In this document: one piece after another, positions 1 through 8,682 of the stretch | Numbering within the stretch: the first letter of the stretch is position 1 | Layout of the letters: each line of letters begins with the position of its first letter | Source: Akkermansia muciniphila | Lineage (GTDB): Bacteria > Verrucomicrobiota > Verrucomicrobiia > Verrucomicrobiales > Akkermansiaceae | DNA length: 64,000 nt | Assembly (NCBI GenBank): GCA_945888515.1 | Contig: CAMDAD010000013.1 | Location: 1 to 64,000, forward strand | Direction: 5' to 3' | The notes under the pieces: model-generated | What the model saw: only the letters and a program-made list of their open reading frames with translations | Told to the model about the DNA's origin: nothing | Databases searched by the model: none | Position numbers and translations under genes: made by a program

Positions 1-183
1 GGGCGGGAAATGGCTTCCGGGGCTACCTGCGGATGCCAGACTGATGCTGAGCGGGTAGAAAACCCCCGCCAAACTGCCCTCCGATGCCGCAACCAAACGC
101 CCCGAAATAGGCGCCCTAAAAACCACGCCCATTTTCCTTTTTAGGATAAGGCGGACCATCCCGCGCAAAAAGCCATTTTTTGC

Positions 184-211
184 TTGCCTTTTCAGCAGTT
201 TCCTGTTGTAA
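184..211 (+). promoter_or_regulatory. Possible sigma-70 promoter for nusA-infB-rbfA
   Basis: A TTGCCT hexamer (184-189) and a TTGTAA hexamer (206-211) are separated by 16 bases, reasonable -35 and -10 matches. They lie upstream of the hairpin at 244-263, so a transcript from here would carry the hairpin in its leader. This is inferred from sequence match only. Confidence 0.3.
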
Positions 212-243
212 CACGCGTCGAAGAAGCTTCCGACGTAAGAAAG

Positions 244-268
244 GAGTGGGTAATTACCCACTCTTTTG
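244..268 (+). terminator. Perfect 20-base palindrome with T-tract, attenuator or terminator before nusA
   Basis: GAGTGGGTAATTACCCACTC (244-263) is a perfect palindrome that would fold into a stem of about eight base pairs with an AATT loop. It is followed directly by TTTT (264-267), the form of an intrinsic terminator. It sits 57 bases before nusA. It could end an upstream transcript or attenuate the operon. NusA itself binds terminator hairpins, so feedback is an attractive inference. Confidence 0.6.
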
Positions 269-324
269 TGTCTCGGCATGCTTCGTGTATGTGATAGATT
301 CAACTGCCAAGCGAAAAGACGACC

Positions 325-1590
325 ATGACAAATGACATCGAAGCCTTGATCGATTATTACGAGAGGGAGAAAGCCATCGACCGCAGTCGGGTGATCGCGG
401 CATTGGAATACGCATTCTGTGCGGCCTATCGAAAAATGGTTCCAGGAGCTGAGCACATCGAGGCCCTACGCGCTGACATCAACGTCAAAAAAGGCGAAAC
501 AAAAATTTTCGCCACTCTCACTGTGGTGGCTGATGATGACTATCAGGACAAATTCAACGAGGTGCCGCTCAAGGTGGCATGCAAGAAAAATCCGGAAGCT
601 GTCGTCGATGATAAAATCGATTTCAACGTCACCCCGAAAGATTTCGGCCGCATCGCCGTCCAAACCGCTAAGCAAACCATGCAGCAACGCTTGCGCATGG
701 CCGAAAAAGAGATGCTGTTTGAGGAATTCAAGGACCGCGCTGGCGAGATTGTCTCGGGCGTGGTGCATCGCTTCGAGCGCTCGGATGTTTTTGTCGATCT
801 CGGCAAGTTCGAAGCCATCATGCCATCACGCGAACGTGTGCCGACCGAAGAATACAACATCAACGATCGCATCCGCGCCTATGTGGTCGCGGTAGAGAAC
901 GAAGGCCGCGGCCCAGAGGTCATCCTTTCGCGCAGTCATCCGCATTTTGTGCGCCGCTTGTTTGAAGCAGAGGTGAGTGAAATCGCCGACCGCACCGTGG
1001 AGATCCGCGCCATTGCTCGCGAGGCAGGTCACCGCACTAAGATTGCCGTCTGGAGCAAGGATGACAAAGTCGACCCCGTGGGTGCCTGTGTCGGACTTCG
1101 TGGTGCGCGCGTGAAAAATATCGTTCGCGAACTCAATAACGAAAAAGTTGATATCATCCGTTGGAGCGACGATCCAAAACAACTGGTGGAAGAAGCGCTG
1201 AAGCCCGCCGTGATCCGCTCCATCACTCTCGATCCAGAGAAAAAAATCGTGCACGTCACCGTTTCGGAGGAAGACCTCAGCAAGGCGATCGGCCGCCGTG
1301 GCCAAAACGCACGCCTTACCTCGCGACTGATCGATTGGGACGTGCAGGTACGCCGCGATGAATCGCAGCAGAAGATGTTTGATGATCGCATTAATAATGC
1401 CGCACACAGCCTCGGCGAGCAACTGGGCCTCAATGACGATCTGGCGGCAAAACTTTTCCGCGCTGGTGGCATCACACTCGAATTGGTGGTAGAAATGCCG
1501 ACCGATTACATCGCAGAGTCCCTGGAAATTTCCGAAGACGAAGCCGCTGCGATCCTCACCAAGGCCCAGGCATTGACCTCCGCCCCATAA
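325..1590 (+). CDS. nusA: Transcription termination/antitermination factor NusA
   Basis: NusA binds RNA polymerase and modulates pausing, termination and antitermination. Visible domains in order are the N-terminal polymerase-binding domain (about 1-130), an S1 RNA-binding domain (about 137-205) and two KH domains (about 225-350), the second containing an IGRRGQNARL signature. A C-terminal helical region of about 70 residues follows. At 421 residues it is slightly longer than the minimal form and shorter than E. coli NusA, which has two acidic repeats. The ATG at 325 follows the hairpin leader. infB starts 30 bases after the stop, so the two are probably cotranscribed. Identification is secure. 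Confidence 0.96.
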   Translation: MTNDIEALIDYYEREKAIDRSRVIAALEYAFCAAYRKMVPGAEHIEALRADINVKKGETKIFATLTVVADDDYQDKFNEVPLKVACKKNPEAVVDDKIDFNVTPKDFGRIAVQTAKQTMQQRLRMAEKEMLFEEFKDRAGEIVSGVVHRFERSDVFVDLGKFEAIMPSRERVPTEEYNINDRIRAYVVAVENEGRGPEVILSRSHPHFVRRLFEAEVSEIADRTVEIRAIAREAGHRTKIAVWSKDDKVDPVGACVGLRGARVKNIVRELNNEKVDIIRWSDDPKQLVEEALKPAVIRSITLDPEKKIVHVTVSEEDLSKAIGRRGQNARLTSRLIDWDVQVRRDESQQKMFDDRINNAAHSLGEQLGLNDDLAAKLFRAGGITLELVVEMPTDYIAESLEISEDEAAAILTKAQALTSAP

Positions 1591-1620
1591 GCCCCCACCG
1601 AAACGTCGCCACTACCACTG

Positions 1621-3804
1621 ATGCCATCCGATAGCGAAAGCAAACCACCGAAGAAAAAAGTGCTGGACCTGATTGAGGACCAGCCCAAAACCTCGCGCCG
1701 TGAACGGCAACGGGAGGCTGCCGCCAAACAAGTCGCCCCCACGCCCCCGCCGGCACCGGCGAAAAAAGCGGCGCTCGATATTTTTGAAGACAAGGGCGAG
1801 AAGAAAAAAAGCACTGGCATTCGCAAAACAGAGCGATCCGGCAAATCTGTGGTTCCCACCATTTCCAAAGTCCTCGATAAGGAAGATACGGACTTGGCCA
1901 TGCCACCCCTGCCGCCACTTCCCGATCTGGCGGTGATTCTTCCCACCATCGGATCGCCTCTGCCCGCGGTACCTGCCGCAGCAACAGAGCCACTGGCCGC
2001 CGCCAGCGCGAATGCAGCCGACGATAAAGTCATTAGCATCAAGCCTCCCATCATCGTGGCCGAACTCGCCACACGCATGGGTCTGAAGTCGTTTTTGCTG
2101 ATGAAAGATCTGATCGATCTGAAAATTTTCGTTTCGCCCAATCAGGCGATCGAACCAGACATCGCAGCGAAAATTTGTGAAAAGCATGGATTTATTTTCG
2201 AGCGTGAAAAGCGCGAAAAAGGAGCAGGCGTTCACAAACCGGATGAAGTCGTGGTCGTTCCGGAAGCCCGAGTAGAAGAACCCGAAGAGTTACTCAAAGC
2301 ACGCGCGCCCATCATCACCATCATGGGTCACGTGGACCACGGAAAAACTACATTGCTCGATACCATTCGGAAAAGCCGCGTCGCTTCCTCCGAGGCCGGC
2401 GGCATCACTCAGCACGTGGGTGCCTATCAGGTTTTCCATAATGGCCAACCAATCACCTTTCTCGATACTCCGGGCCACGCCATTTTCTCAAACATGCGCG
2501 CGCGCGGTGCTGATGTCACAGACATCGTAGTAATCGTGGTCGCCGCGAATGACGGCGTGATGCCGCAGACCAAAGAAGCGATCGCTCATGCGAAAAAAGC
2601 CGGTCGCACGATCGTTGTCGCCTTCACCAAGTGTGACCTACCCGCCGCTAACGTGATGCGCGCCAAAACGCAACTCGCGGAGCTTGGATTGCAAACGACC
2701 GACTTTGGTGGTGATACGGAATTTGCCGAAGTGTCCGCCTACACCGGCGAGGGCATGGAGCATTTGCTAGAGCTCTTGCTTTTGCAGGCGGAGGTGATGG
2801 AGCTCAAGGCGAACCCGAAAGGCAATGCGCGCGCGAACATTATCGAAGCACGCGTGGTAGCTGGTCGCGGTGCTACGGCGACAGCCATCATTGAAGGCGG
2901 TACACTAAAAGTGGGAACACCCTTCATCTGCGGACCCTTTGCAGGTAAAGTGCGCAGCTTGTCTAACGATCTTGGCCAGCCGATCAAGGAAGCGGGTCCG
3001 GGCACTCCTGTCGAAATCATCGGCTTCGAGGACATGCCTCATGTCGGCGATGAGCTCGTAGAAATGGAAAGCGAACGCGATGCCAAACGCTTGGCCACGG
3101 AGCGTCAGGCCGAACGCCGCGCCGCCCGCTTGGTGAATCCACTGAAAGCGCGCATGGAGGATATTTTTTCCATGGTTAATGACAGCGCCGGTGCGCAGAA
3201 ACTCAAGATCGTTCTCAAATGCGATGTGCAGGGCTCGGTAGAGGCCATCAAGAACGCTCTCGAAGCCATCGAATCAAAAAAAGTCGAGTGCCAGATTCTG
3301 GTCGCTGGCGTGGGACCGATTTCCGAGTCGGATATTCTCATGGCCAGCTCGGCTAATGCGATCGTCATCGGCTTCAACGTGAAAGTCGAAGGAAAAGCCG
3401 TGAAGTCGATCAAAACCGAACACGTGCAGGTCAAACTCTACTCGGTGGTCTATGAATTGATCGATCAAGTGCGCGAAGCAATGAAAGGATTGCTCGAGCC
3501 TCTCAACCGCGAGCACATCGTTGGTCTGGCGGATGTGAAAAAAGTCTTCAAACTCACCAAAGGAGTGGCCGCTGGTTCCTACGTCAAACAAGGCAAGATC
3601 CTACGCAAAGCTCATGCGCGGGTGGTGCGCGGTGGTGTGCCTATTTTTGATGGCAAGATGTCTACCCTCCGACATTATCAGAACGAAGTCGATGAGATCA
3701 AAGTGGGTAGCGAATGCGGTATCCGCCTCGGCGACTTCGATGAATACTTAGAAGGTGACCTGATCGAGTGCTATACACTGGAGAAAGTGGCGCAGGATCT
3801 ATAA
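1621..3804 (+). CDS. infB: Translation initiation factor IF-2
   Basis: IF-2 is the GTPase that brings fMet-tRNA to the 30S subunit and promotes subunit joining. A lysine/alanine/proline-rich low-complexity N-terminal region (about 1-135) is followed by an IF-2 N-terminal module and then the G domain with the G1 motif GHVDHGKTT (about 235-243), DTPGH and the TKCD guanine motif. The beta-barrel domains II and III and the IF-2 C-terminal domain complete the protein. The 727-residue length is within the normal bacterial range. It lies between nusA and rbfA, the conserved operon order. Confidence 0.97.
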   Translation: MPSDSESKPPKKKVLDLIEDQPKTSRRERQREAAAKQVAPTPPPAPAKKAALDIFEDKGEKKKSTGIRKTERSGKSVVPTISKVLDKEDTDLAMPPLPPLPDLAVILPTIGSPLPAVPAAATEPLAAASANAADDKVISIKPPIIVAELATRMGLKSFLLMKDLIDLKIFVSPNQAIEPDIAAKICEKHGFIFEREKREKGAGVHKPDEVVVVPEARVEEPEELLKARAPIITIMGHVDHGKTTLLDTIRKSRVASSEAGGITQHVGAYQVFHNGQPITFLDTPGHAIFSNMRARGADVTDIVVIVVAANDGVMPQTKEAIAHAKKAGRTIVVAFTKCDLPAANVMRAKTQLAELGLQTTDFGGDTEFAEVSAYTGEGMEHLLELLLLQAEVMELKANPKGNARANIIEARVVAGRGATATAIIEGGTLKVGTPFICGPFAGKVRSLSNDLGQPIKEAGPGTPVEIIGFEDMPHVGDELVEMESERDAKRLATERQAERRAARLVNPLKARMEDIFSMVNDSAGAQKLKIVLKCDVQGSVEAIKNALEAIESKKVECQILVAGVGPISESDILMASSANAIVIGFNVKVEGKAVKSIKTEHVQVKLYSVVYELIDQVREAMKGLLEPLNREHIVGLADVKKVFKLTKGVAAGSYVKQGKILRKAHARVVRGGVPIFDGKMSTLRHYQNEVDEIKVGSECGIRLGDFDEYLEGDLIECYTLEKVAQDL

Positions 3805-3830
3805 GGATTGTTAGTCAGAATTTTTTACCC

Positions 3831-4199
3831 ATGTCCCAGCGCCAAGATCGAGTCAACGAACTGCTGCGCCGCGAAATCAGCGCGGTGCTAGCCAGGGATT
3901 ATGAATGGCCCGGTCAATTGGTCACGGTTAGCGAAGTGGAGATCACTCAAGACTTCCGCGAAGCAAGGGTTTGGATGAGCATCCTTGGAGGACATGTGCC
4001 ACCCATACTGGACAAGCTCAATCGCGATCATGGCCGCATTCAGAGTCGGGTCATGAAGCGCGTGGTGCTCAAAACCACCCCGATTCTCAGCTTCCGCCAC
4101 GATAGCTCTGCGGCGAAAGGCGTCGATATGGTCAATCTCCTCCAAGAAGTCGACCGTATCCCCAAAGCCCTCGACAGCGAAGACGATCAACCCGCCTGA
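3831..4199 (+). CDS. rbfA: Ribosome-binding factor A
   Basis: RbfA is a KH-fold protein that binds the 30S subunit during late 16S rRNA processing. The 122-residue product has the family N-terminus (QDRVNELLRREISAVL), a central EVEITQDFREARVWMS strand-helix region and a C-terminal FRHDSS segment, near the usual 110-130 residues. The ATG at 3831 is preferred over an upstream in-frame codon inside infB because the family similarity starts there. It follows infB by 26 bases in the canonical nusA-infB-rbfA order. Confidence 0.93.
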   Translation: MSQRQDRVNELLRREISAVLARDYEWPGQLVTVSEVEITQDFREARVWMSILGGHVPPILDKLNRDHGRIQSRVMKRVVLKTTPILSFRHDSSAAKGVDMVNLLQEVDRIPKALDSEDDQPA

Positions 4200-4262
4200 T
4201 CAACGCATGTCGGCTAAGTGCCATCCGTGATGATGCGAATCGTGAAAAAAGCATCGGAGAAA

Positions 4263-4287
4263 ATCAAGAGAGGCATTTTTTCTTGAT
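4263..4287 (-). terminator. Weak hairpin downstream of the MATE gene
   Basis: Seven-base arms ATCAAGA (4263-4269) and TCTTGAT (4281-4287) flank an 11-base loop. Read on the minus strand the second arm is followed by TTTCTCC. It lies between the convergent ends of rbfA and the MATE gene and could end the minus-strand transcript, but the stem is AT-rich and weak. Confidence 0.28.
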
Positions 4288-4338
4288 GAGCATCAGCTCA
4301 AATCAATCGCGGCATCTGGACACCAGAAGGAGTTGCGC

Positions 4339-5751
4339 TCATACCCGCGCATCCAGCCATTTGCCGCGGAAGTGGAGCCATGAGAAAACCATGGCTTGCA
4401 CGGTGAGATCGATGGCGAAAATGGTCCACACCCCGATCAAGGTCAGCTGTCCGGATGATTTGAAATAAAAGAGCACGCCGATGCGGAAAAAAGCCATGAT
4501 GGAAAAAGCCCATTTCATCACCAGTGGCGTAGCGCCCGCACCACGCATCGTCGTTTTTAGCAAAATGCAGGTGGCGAATGCTGGTTGCGAGAACGCGCAG
4601 ACCACCAGCAACGGCGCGGCCATGCGCAGGTGCTCGTCACTACCTGCCGCGAGAATTCCGACCAAGGACTCGCGAAAAAGCACAAAGCAGAGCCCCAGAA
4701 AACTCATCACTACGATATTGAGCCTCCAGCTAAACCGCACCACGCGTATGGCCATTTCTTTTGAACCCGCGCCAAGGTATTGTCCAGTCAACGCGGCCGC
4801 GGCAGTGGCGATAGCAAAGCCAGGCATGAAACTCATCGACTCCACCCGAATCGCAATCATGTGAGCGCCCAGCGCACCATGCATGGGTAGTTGTGAGATC
4901 GTTTGGATGCCGAAATAATGGATCGTCCACATGCCAGCTACTTCCATCGATTGTGGGATGCCGATGCGCACAATCCGCGCCAACGTTTCGCGATGGAAGC
5001 GCAATGCCTCGCGCGACCAGTGCAGCACCAGATCACCGCCGCCCCGTCGAAACCACAGCACGCTCGAGACCGAAATCAGCCCCGCGACCCAGCCACAGAC
5101 CGTGCCCCATGCGATACCCGCAATGCCATGCCCGCCCCACGGCTCCGGGCCGAAGACAAACAACACGCTCAGAGAAAAATTGACCACGTTCACTACGATC
5201 ATCGAAAAAAACGGCGTCCGCGTATCGCCCGATCCACGCAATGCCGCATTGAGTGCCATCATCGCACCGCTGAAAGGGCCAGAGAATGCGAGAATGCCAA
5301 GATATTCTCCGGCAAACATCGAGGCCTGAGGCGACATCGCCATTTTCTGAATCAGCAAACTCGAGCCGAGTTTTAGCAATACCAATGAACCAAAGCCCGC
5401 CGCCACGCCCAACCAGAATCCCTGACACATCCCGCGCCGCGCTAACAAGCCATCGCGCGCACCGCAGGCCCGCGACACCAGCGCCATGACACCCACGGCG
5501 ACCGCTCCCTGTAGGATGTTGAAAAACCAGCCGACATAACCACCCAGCCCCATGGCATCCAGTAGCGCGACACGCGCCTCGCCCGTTTCCATGCGACTCG
5601 CCACCATAATGTCGGTCACGCCGACCAAAAAAGTCATAGCATTTTCCAACAGCGGCCAGATCGCCAACAATGCGACCTGACGTGACAACGTCAGCTTACC
5701 CAGTGGGCCCGCGAGAATGGGCTGGTGTGCAGGGCCATCACGATCCGCCAT
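4339..5751 (-). CDS. MATE family efflux transporter
   Basis: This 470-residue integral membrane protein has about 12 hydrophobic helices arranged as two halves. Features typical of the MATE multidrug/toxin extrusion family are the early WPLLENAMTFLVGVTDIMVASRM segment, split here over helices 1-2, and a GSGDTRTPF motif mid-protein. Such proteins export cationic compounds in exchange for sodium or protons; the substrate cannot be inferred. It starts 8 bases after the stop of the fatty acid hydroxylase gene on the same strand, so the two probably form one transcript. Confidence 0.88.
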   Translation of the reverse strand: MADRDGPAHQPILAGPLGKLTLSRQVALLAIWPLLENAMTFLVGVTDIMVASRMETGEARVALLDAMGLGGYVGWFFNILQGAVAVGVMALVSRACGARDGLLARRGMCQGFWLGVAAGFGSLVLLKLGSSLLIQKMAMSPQASMFAGEYLGILAFSGPFSGAMMALNAALRGSGDTRTPFFSMIVVNVVNFSLSVLFVFGPEPWGGHGIAGIAWGTVCGWVAGLISVSSVLWFRRGGGDLVLHWSREALRFHRETLARIVRIGIPQSMEVAGMWTIHYFGIQTISQLPMHGALGAHMIAIRVESMSFMPGFAIATAAAALTGQYLGAGSKEMAIRVVRFSWRLNIVVMSFLGLCFVLFRESLVGILAAGSDEHLRMAAPLLVVCAFSQPAFATCILLKTTMRGAGATPLVMKWAFSIMAFFRIGVLFYFKSSGQLTLIGVWTIFAIDLTVQAMVFSWLHFRGKWLDARV

Positions 5752-5759
5752 AGAAGGAC

Positions 5760-6335
5760 TTAAGACAGTGGTTGCACGTCCGGCACGGCGGGTCCCGTGG
5801 CCTGGGCGAATTGGATCTTGGAACGCAGCAGTAACGTGCCGAGACAGAGGTCGGCCAGAGGCAAAACAACGTTAAAATTTTTGTGCATATAGCGATGATG
5901 CAACAAATGATGACCATTGATGCGTTGAAAAAGACGAGGCTTTTCAACGCGGCGTTCTTTCGGCAAATGCATGCACCAGTGCAGGTATTCGTAGGTACCG
6001 TAATACCCAGCAAATGCCAGCAAACCACCCACCGTAAATGCCCATTCGCCGATCACCCAGGAGATGATAGCGAAGGGGATCATTCCAATCATGATCAACA
6101 CTGGACCATTCCACCAAGCCATCGGGATGGTCTCTTTGTCGCTATCCTTCTGCAAATGATATGTGTGATCGGCCTTAAACACCTGATGATGAACCACGGC
6201 ATGGGCTTGAAAAGCATAGCGGAATTTTCCTACCGGCCTGTGCATCACATACTTGTGCAGCGTCCATTCAAAAAACGAAGCAAAAACAATGCCCACCAAC
6301 AAACCAAACAAACCCCACAGTGCGAAAAATATCAT
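5760..6335 (-). CDS. Fatty acid hydroxylase / sterol desaturase superfamily membrane protein
   Basis: This 191-residue protein carries the histidine clusters of di-iron membrane hydroxylases: HKYVMHR near residue 29, a VVHHQVFKADH segment, and HHLLHHRYMHK near residue 145, separated by hydrophobic helices. Members of this superfamily oxidise lipids or carotenoids using oxygen; the substrate here is unknown. A longer open frame reaches 6482, but its first 49 residues look non-coding, so the start at 6335, which opens directly into a membrane helix, is preferred. It lies immediately upstream of the MATE gene. Confidence 0.82.
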   Translation of the reverse strand: MIFFALWGLFGLLVGIVFASFFEWTLHKYVMHRPVGKFRYAFQAHAVVHHQVFKADHTYHLQKDSDKETIPMAWWNGPVLIMIGMIPFAIISWVIGEWAFTVGGLLAFAGYYGTYEYLHWCMHLPKERRVEKPRLFQRINGHHLLHHRYMHKNFNVVLPLADLCLGTLLLRSKIQFAQATGPAVPDVQPLS

Positions 6336-6535
6336 AATGTCATAACGCGATCTAGTGCCGCGCCCGGAAGTGTCGTTCAGTTCCAAGAAAACACAAGAAG
6401 CGAATGCACCGTGAGCACAATCCGCTGGCCATGACGAAAACCGTGCAAGAGCCATGGGTGAAAAATGCATTTCTTCACGCACAGTCCTCTGAGAAATAGG
6501 ATTGCATCCGTTTTTGTTCCTGAGAAGGTGAAGGC

Positions 6536-7312
6536 ATGACTCATCTCGCGATTTTCCATTGCTGCTTTACTATCTTAAGCCTCACTTCCATGGCACTGGC
6601 TCAAATGAAACCGGAATCGTTCGAGGTCAACAGTCACATGGCTTACGTTCAATCGGCACCTACACCAGCGCCGGGCAAACCGTGGATTTGGTACGCACCG
6701 AATGTCAGCGGAAATTTCATCATCCTACAGCACAAGATGTATACCGATGCCTTCCTGCAAGCGGGCATCGCCATCGCCAGTTACGACCTCGGTGAGGTGC
6801 GTGGCGCGCCGGGCAGCACGGCGAAGTTTTCGCATTTTTATGATGCCATGGTAAAGCGCGGCTATGCGACCAAACCCATTCTGTTAGGTCAAAGCCGCGG
6901 CGGCCTCATGACGCTCGCCTGGGCCTGCCGGAATCCCGACAAAGTCACCGCCTGGGCTGGTGTTTATCCGGTGTGTAATCTCGATAGCTACCCGCTGCGG
7001 TTCTCGAAGAAAGAAACGCTTGCGGATTTCCGCATGGAAGAAGCGCAGCTCCGTGCAAAGCTCGAGGAATTGAATCCGATCTCACTGCTCGATGGTCTTG
7101 CCCAAAAAAAGGTCCCGCTGTTTTCCGTGCATGGCGATAAAGACGTCACGGTGCCTCTGGAGGAAAACACACAACTGCTGCAACAGCGCTATCAAGCAGC
7201 GGGAGGGACTTGTGAAGTGAAAATCATACCCGGACGCGGTCATGAAGTGAGTCCAGCATTTTTCCAATGCCAAGAGTTGATCGATTTCATACTCAAACAG
7301 GCCAAACGATGA
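6536..7312 (+). CDS. Secreted alpha/beta hydrolase
   Basis: The 258-residue product has a signal peptide (about 1-22, ending ALAQ) and an alpha/beta hydrolase core. The nucleophile elbow is GQSRGG with Ser120. A late HGDKDVTVP segment supplies the likely acid, and GRGHE near residue 234 the histidine. It resembles the prolyl oligopeptidase/dienelactone hydrolase group, and an esterase role, for example removing acyl groups from a polysaccharide, is inferred from the sulfatase neighbours. An AGAAGGTG ribosome-binding site lies five bases before the ATG. Its end overlaps the next gene by ATGA. Confidence 0.82.
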   Translation: MTHLAIFHCCFTILSLTSMALAQMKPESFEVNSHMAYVQSAPTPAPGKPWIWYAPNVSGNFIILQHKMYTDAFLQAGIAIASYDLGEVRGAPGSTAKFSHFYDAMVKRGYATKPILLGQSRGGLMTLAWACRNPDKVTAWAGVYPVCNLDSYPLRFSKKETLADFRMEEAQLRAKLEELNPISLLDGLAQKKVPLFSVHGDKDVTVPLEENTQLLQQRYQAAGGTCEVKIIPGRGHEVSPAFFQCQELIDFILKQAKR

Positions 7313-8619
7313 GAAGGTTTTTCATCCATCTGTCGGCGAGCTTGTTGATCGCCTCCGCACTGGCTACGGCAGAACAACGCCAGCCGAATATCGTGCTAAT
7401 CCTCGCCGACGATCTGGGCTATGGCTCGTTAGGTTGTTACGGCAATCAAGAGCTCAAGACGCCACACATCGATCAGCTAGCAGCAGGCGGAATGAAATTC
7501 ACCGACTTTCACAGCAACGGCGCAATGTGCACTCCCACCCGTGCGTCTTTGCTGACTGGACGCTACCAACAGCGCTGCGTATGGGTGCCCGACGAGGAAC
7601 TGTCGCCCATCTTCCGCAAGCAGCGCCAAGAAAATCCCATTCAGCGTTGGGCATGGGGATTGTCCACAGAGGAAGTCACCTTGCCGGCACTGTTACAAGA
7701 GGCGGGCTATCACACGGCACTGATCGGGAAATGGCATCTCGGCTACGATCGCAAGTTTCATCCGATGAACTACGGCTTTGATACCTTCCGCGGGTTCATC
7801 GGCGGCAATGTCGACTACCACACACACATCGCTGGCTATGGCACCAAAGAACTGGACTGGTGGCAGGATCGTGAAATACGCGATGAGCAAGGATATAGCA
7901 CCGATCTTTTAACGAAGTATGCCTGTGATTTCATCGGACAAAACAAAACGAAGCCGTTTTTTCTCTTTCTTGCTCACGGAGCTCCGCATCAGCCGTGGCA
8001 GGGGCGCGAGCCTAACAGAAAACAATCGCCTGTCGAAAACTACAGGGAAATGATCACCGCATTGGATGAATCTGTAGGCACTGTGATGCAGACGCTGCGG
8101 AAGCATCAACTGGAAACCAAGACGCTGGTCTTGTTTTGCTCTGACAATGGGCCGCAGGCGCCGCGGGATTTTGCGGCAAATGGTCCGCTCAAGGGCAACA
8201 AGAGTAGCCTGTGGGAAGGAGGGCATCGCGTGCCGATGATCGCACACTGGCCAGGGATGATAGCGGCAGCGACTTCCAGTGGCGAGGTCGCGATGACGAT
8301 GGACTTTCTGCCTACCTTCACCAAACTTGCTGGAGCTAAGATCCCCGAAGGACATACGATCGACGGCACCGATCTCATGCCCATCTTGAAGCAAGAGGGT
8401 GATATCAACAGTCGATCGATCCACTGGAAACACGGTGAGGCATGGGCCGTTCGACAGGGGCCGTGGAAACTCATCGGTCAAGGCAGAAAGACCATCGCCT
8501 TAGTCCATGTGGTCGATGATCCCAGCGAGACAACAAATCACATAGAGCAGAAACGCGATCTGATTCCATCCATGCGAAGGCTACACGAGAAATGGGAAGA
8601 CGAAGTAGGCGAGAGATGA
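7309..8619 (+). CDS. Secreted type I (formylglycine) sulfatase
   Basis: This is a 436-residue arylsulfatase-family (S1) enzyme that hydrolyses sulfate esters. A signal peptide (about 1-20) is followed by the metal-binding ADDLG motif and by CTPTR with Cys74, the residue converted to formylglycine, in the extended signature ending LLTGRY. GKWHLG and SDNGP, both typical, follow. The ATG at 7309 overlaps the upstream hydrolase stop as ATGA, implying coupled translation. A sulfated polysaccharide substrate is inferred from context; the exact sugar position cannot be read. Confidence 0.93.
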   Translation: MRRFFIHLSASLLIASALATAEQRQPNIVLILADDLGYGSLGCYGNQELKTPHIDQLAAGGMKFTDFHSNGAMCTPTRASLLTGRYQQRCVWVPDEELSPIFRKQRQENPIQRWAWGLSTEEVTLPALLQEAGYHTALIGKWHLGYDRKFHPMNYGFDTFRGFIGGNVDYHTHIAGYGTKELDWWQDREIRDEQGYSTDLLTKYACDFIGQNKTKPFFLFLAHGAPHQPWQGREPNRKQSPVENYREMITALDESVGTVMQTLRKHQLETKTLVLFCSDNGPQAPRDFAANGPLKGNKSSLWEGGHRVPMIAHWPGMIAAATSSGEVAMTMDFLPTFTKLAGAKIPEGHTIDGTDLMPILKQEGDINSRSIHWKHGEAWAVRQGPWKLIGQGRKTIALVHVVDDPSETTNHIEQKRDLIPSMRRLHEKWEDEVGER

Positions 8620-8682
8620 ATCATGCAAGATTGGTGATTACCATTTTCCTCAGACCAGAGTATAGAAGACGATTCCTTTACC

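Larger units (their letters stand above)
1..324. other. Leader region of the nusA operon, no gene recognised
   Basis: No convincing gene is seen. One frame is open from the window edge to about position 144, but its translation has no recognisable family features and does not look like RimP, which commonly precedes nusA. The stretch holds a possible promoter (184-211) and a strong palindromic hairpin (244-263), listed separately. A gene running off the left edge cannot be excluded. Confidence 0.5.

Noticed and set aside
826-1422. 198-codon minus-strand frame inside nusA
   Set aside because: Antisense shadow of the S1/KH region; no signal or family match.
1506-2235. Two long minus-strand open frames (211 and 207 codons) opposite nusA/infB
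   Set aside because: They are antisense to strongly conserved genes and have no recognisable features; codon bias of the true strand keeps the opposite frame open.
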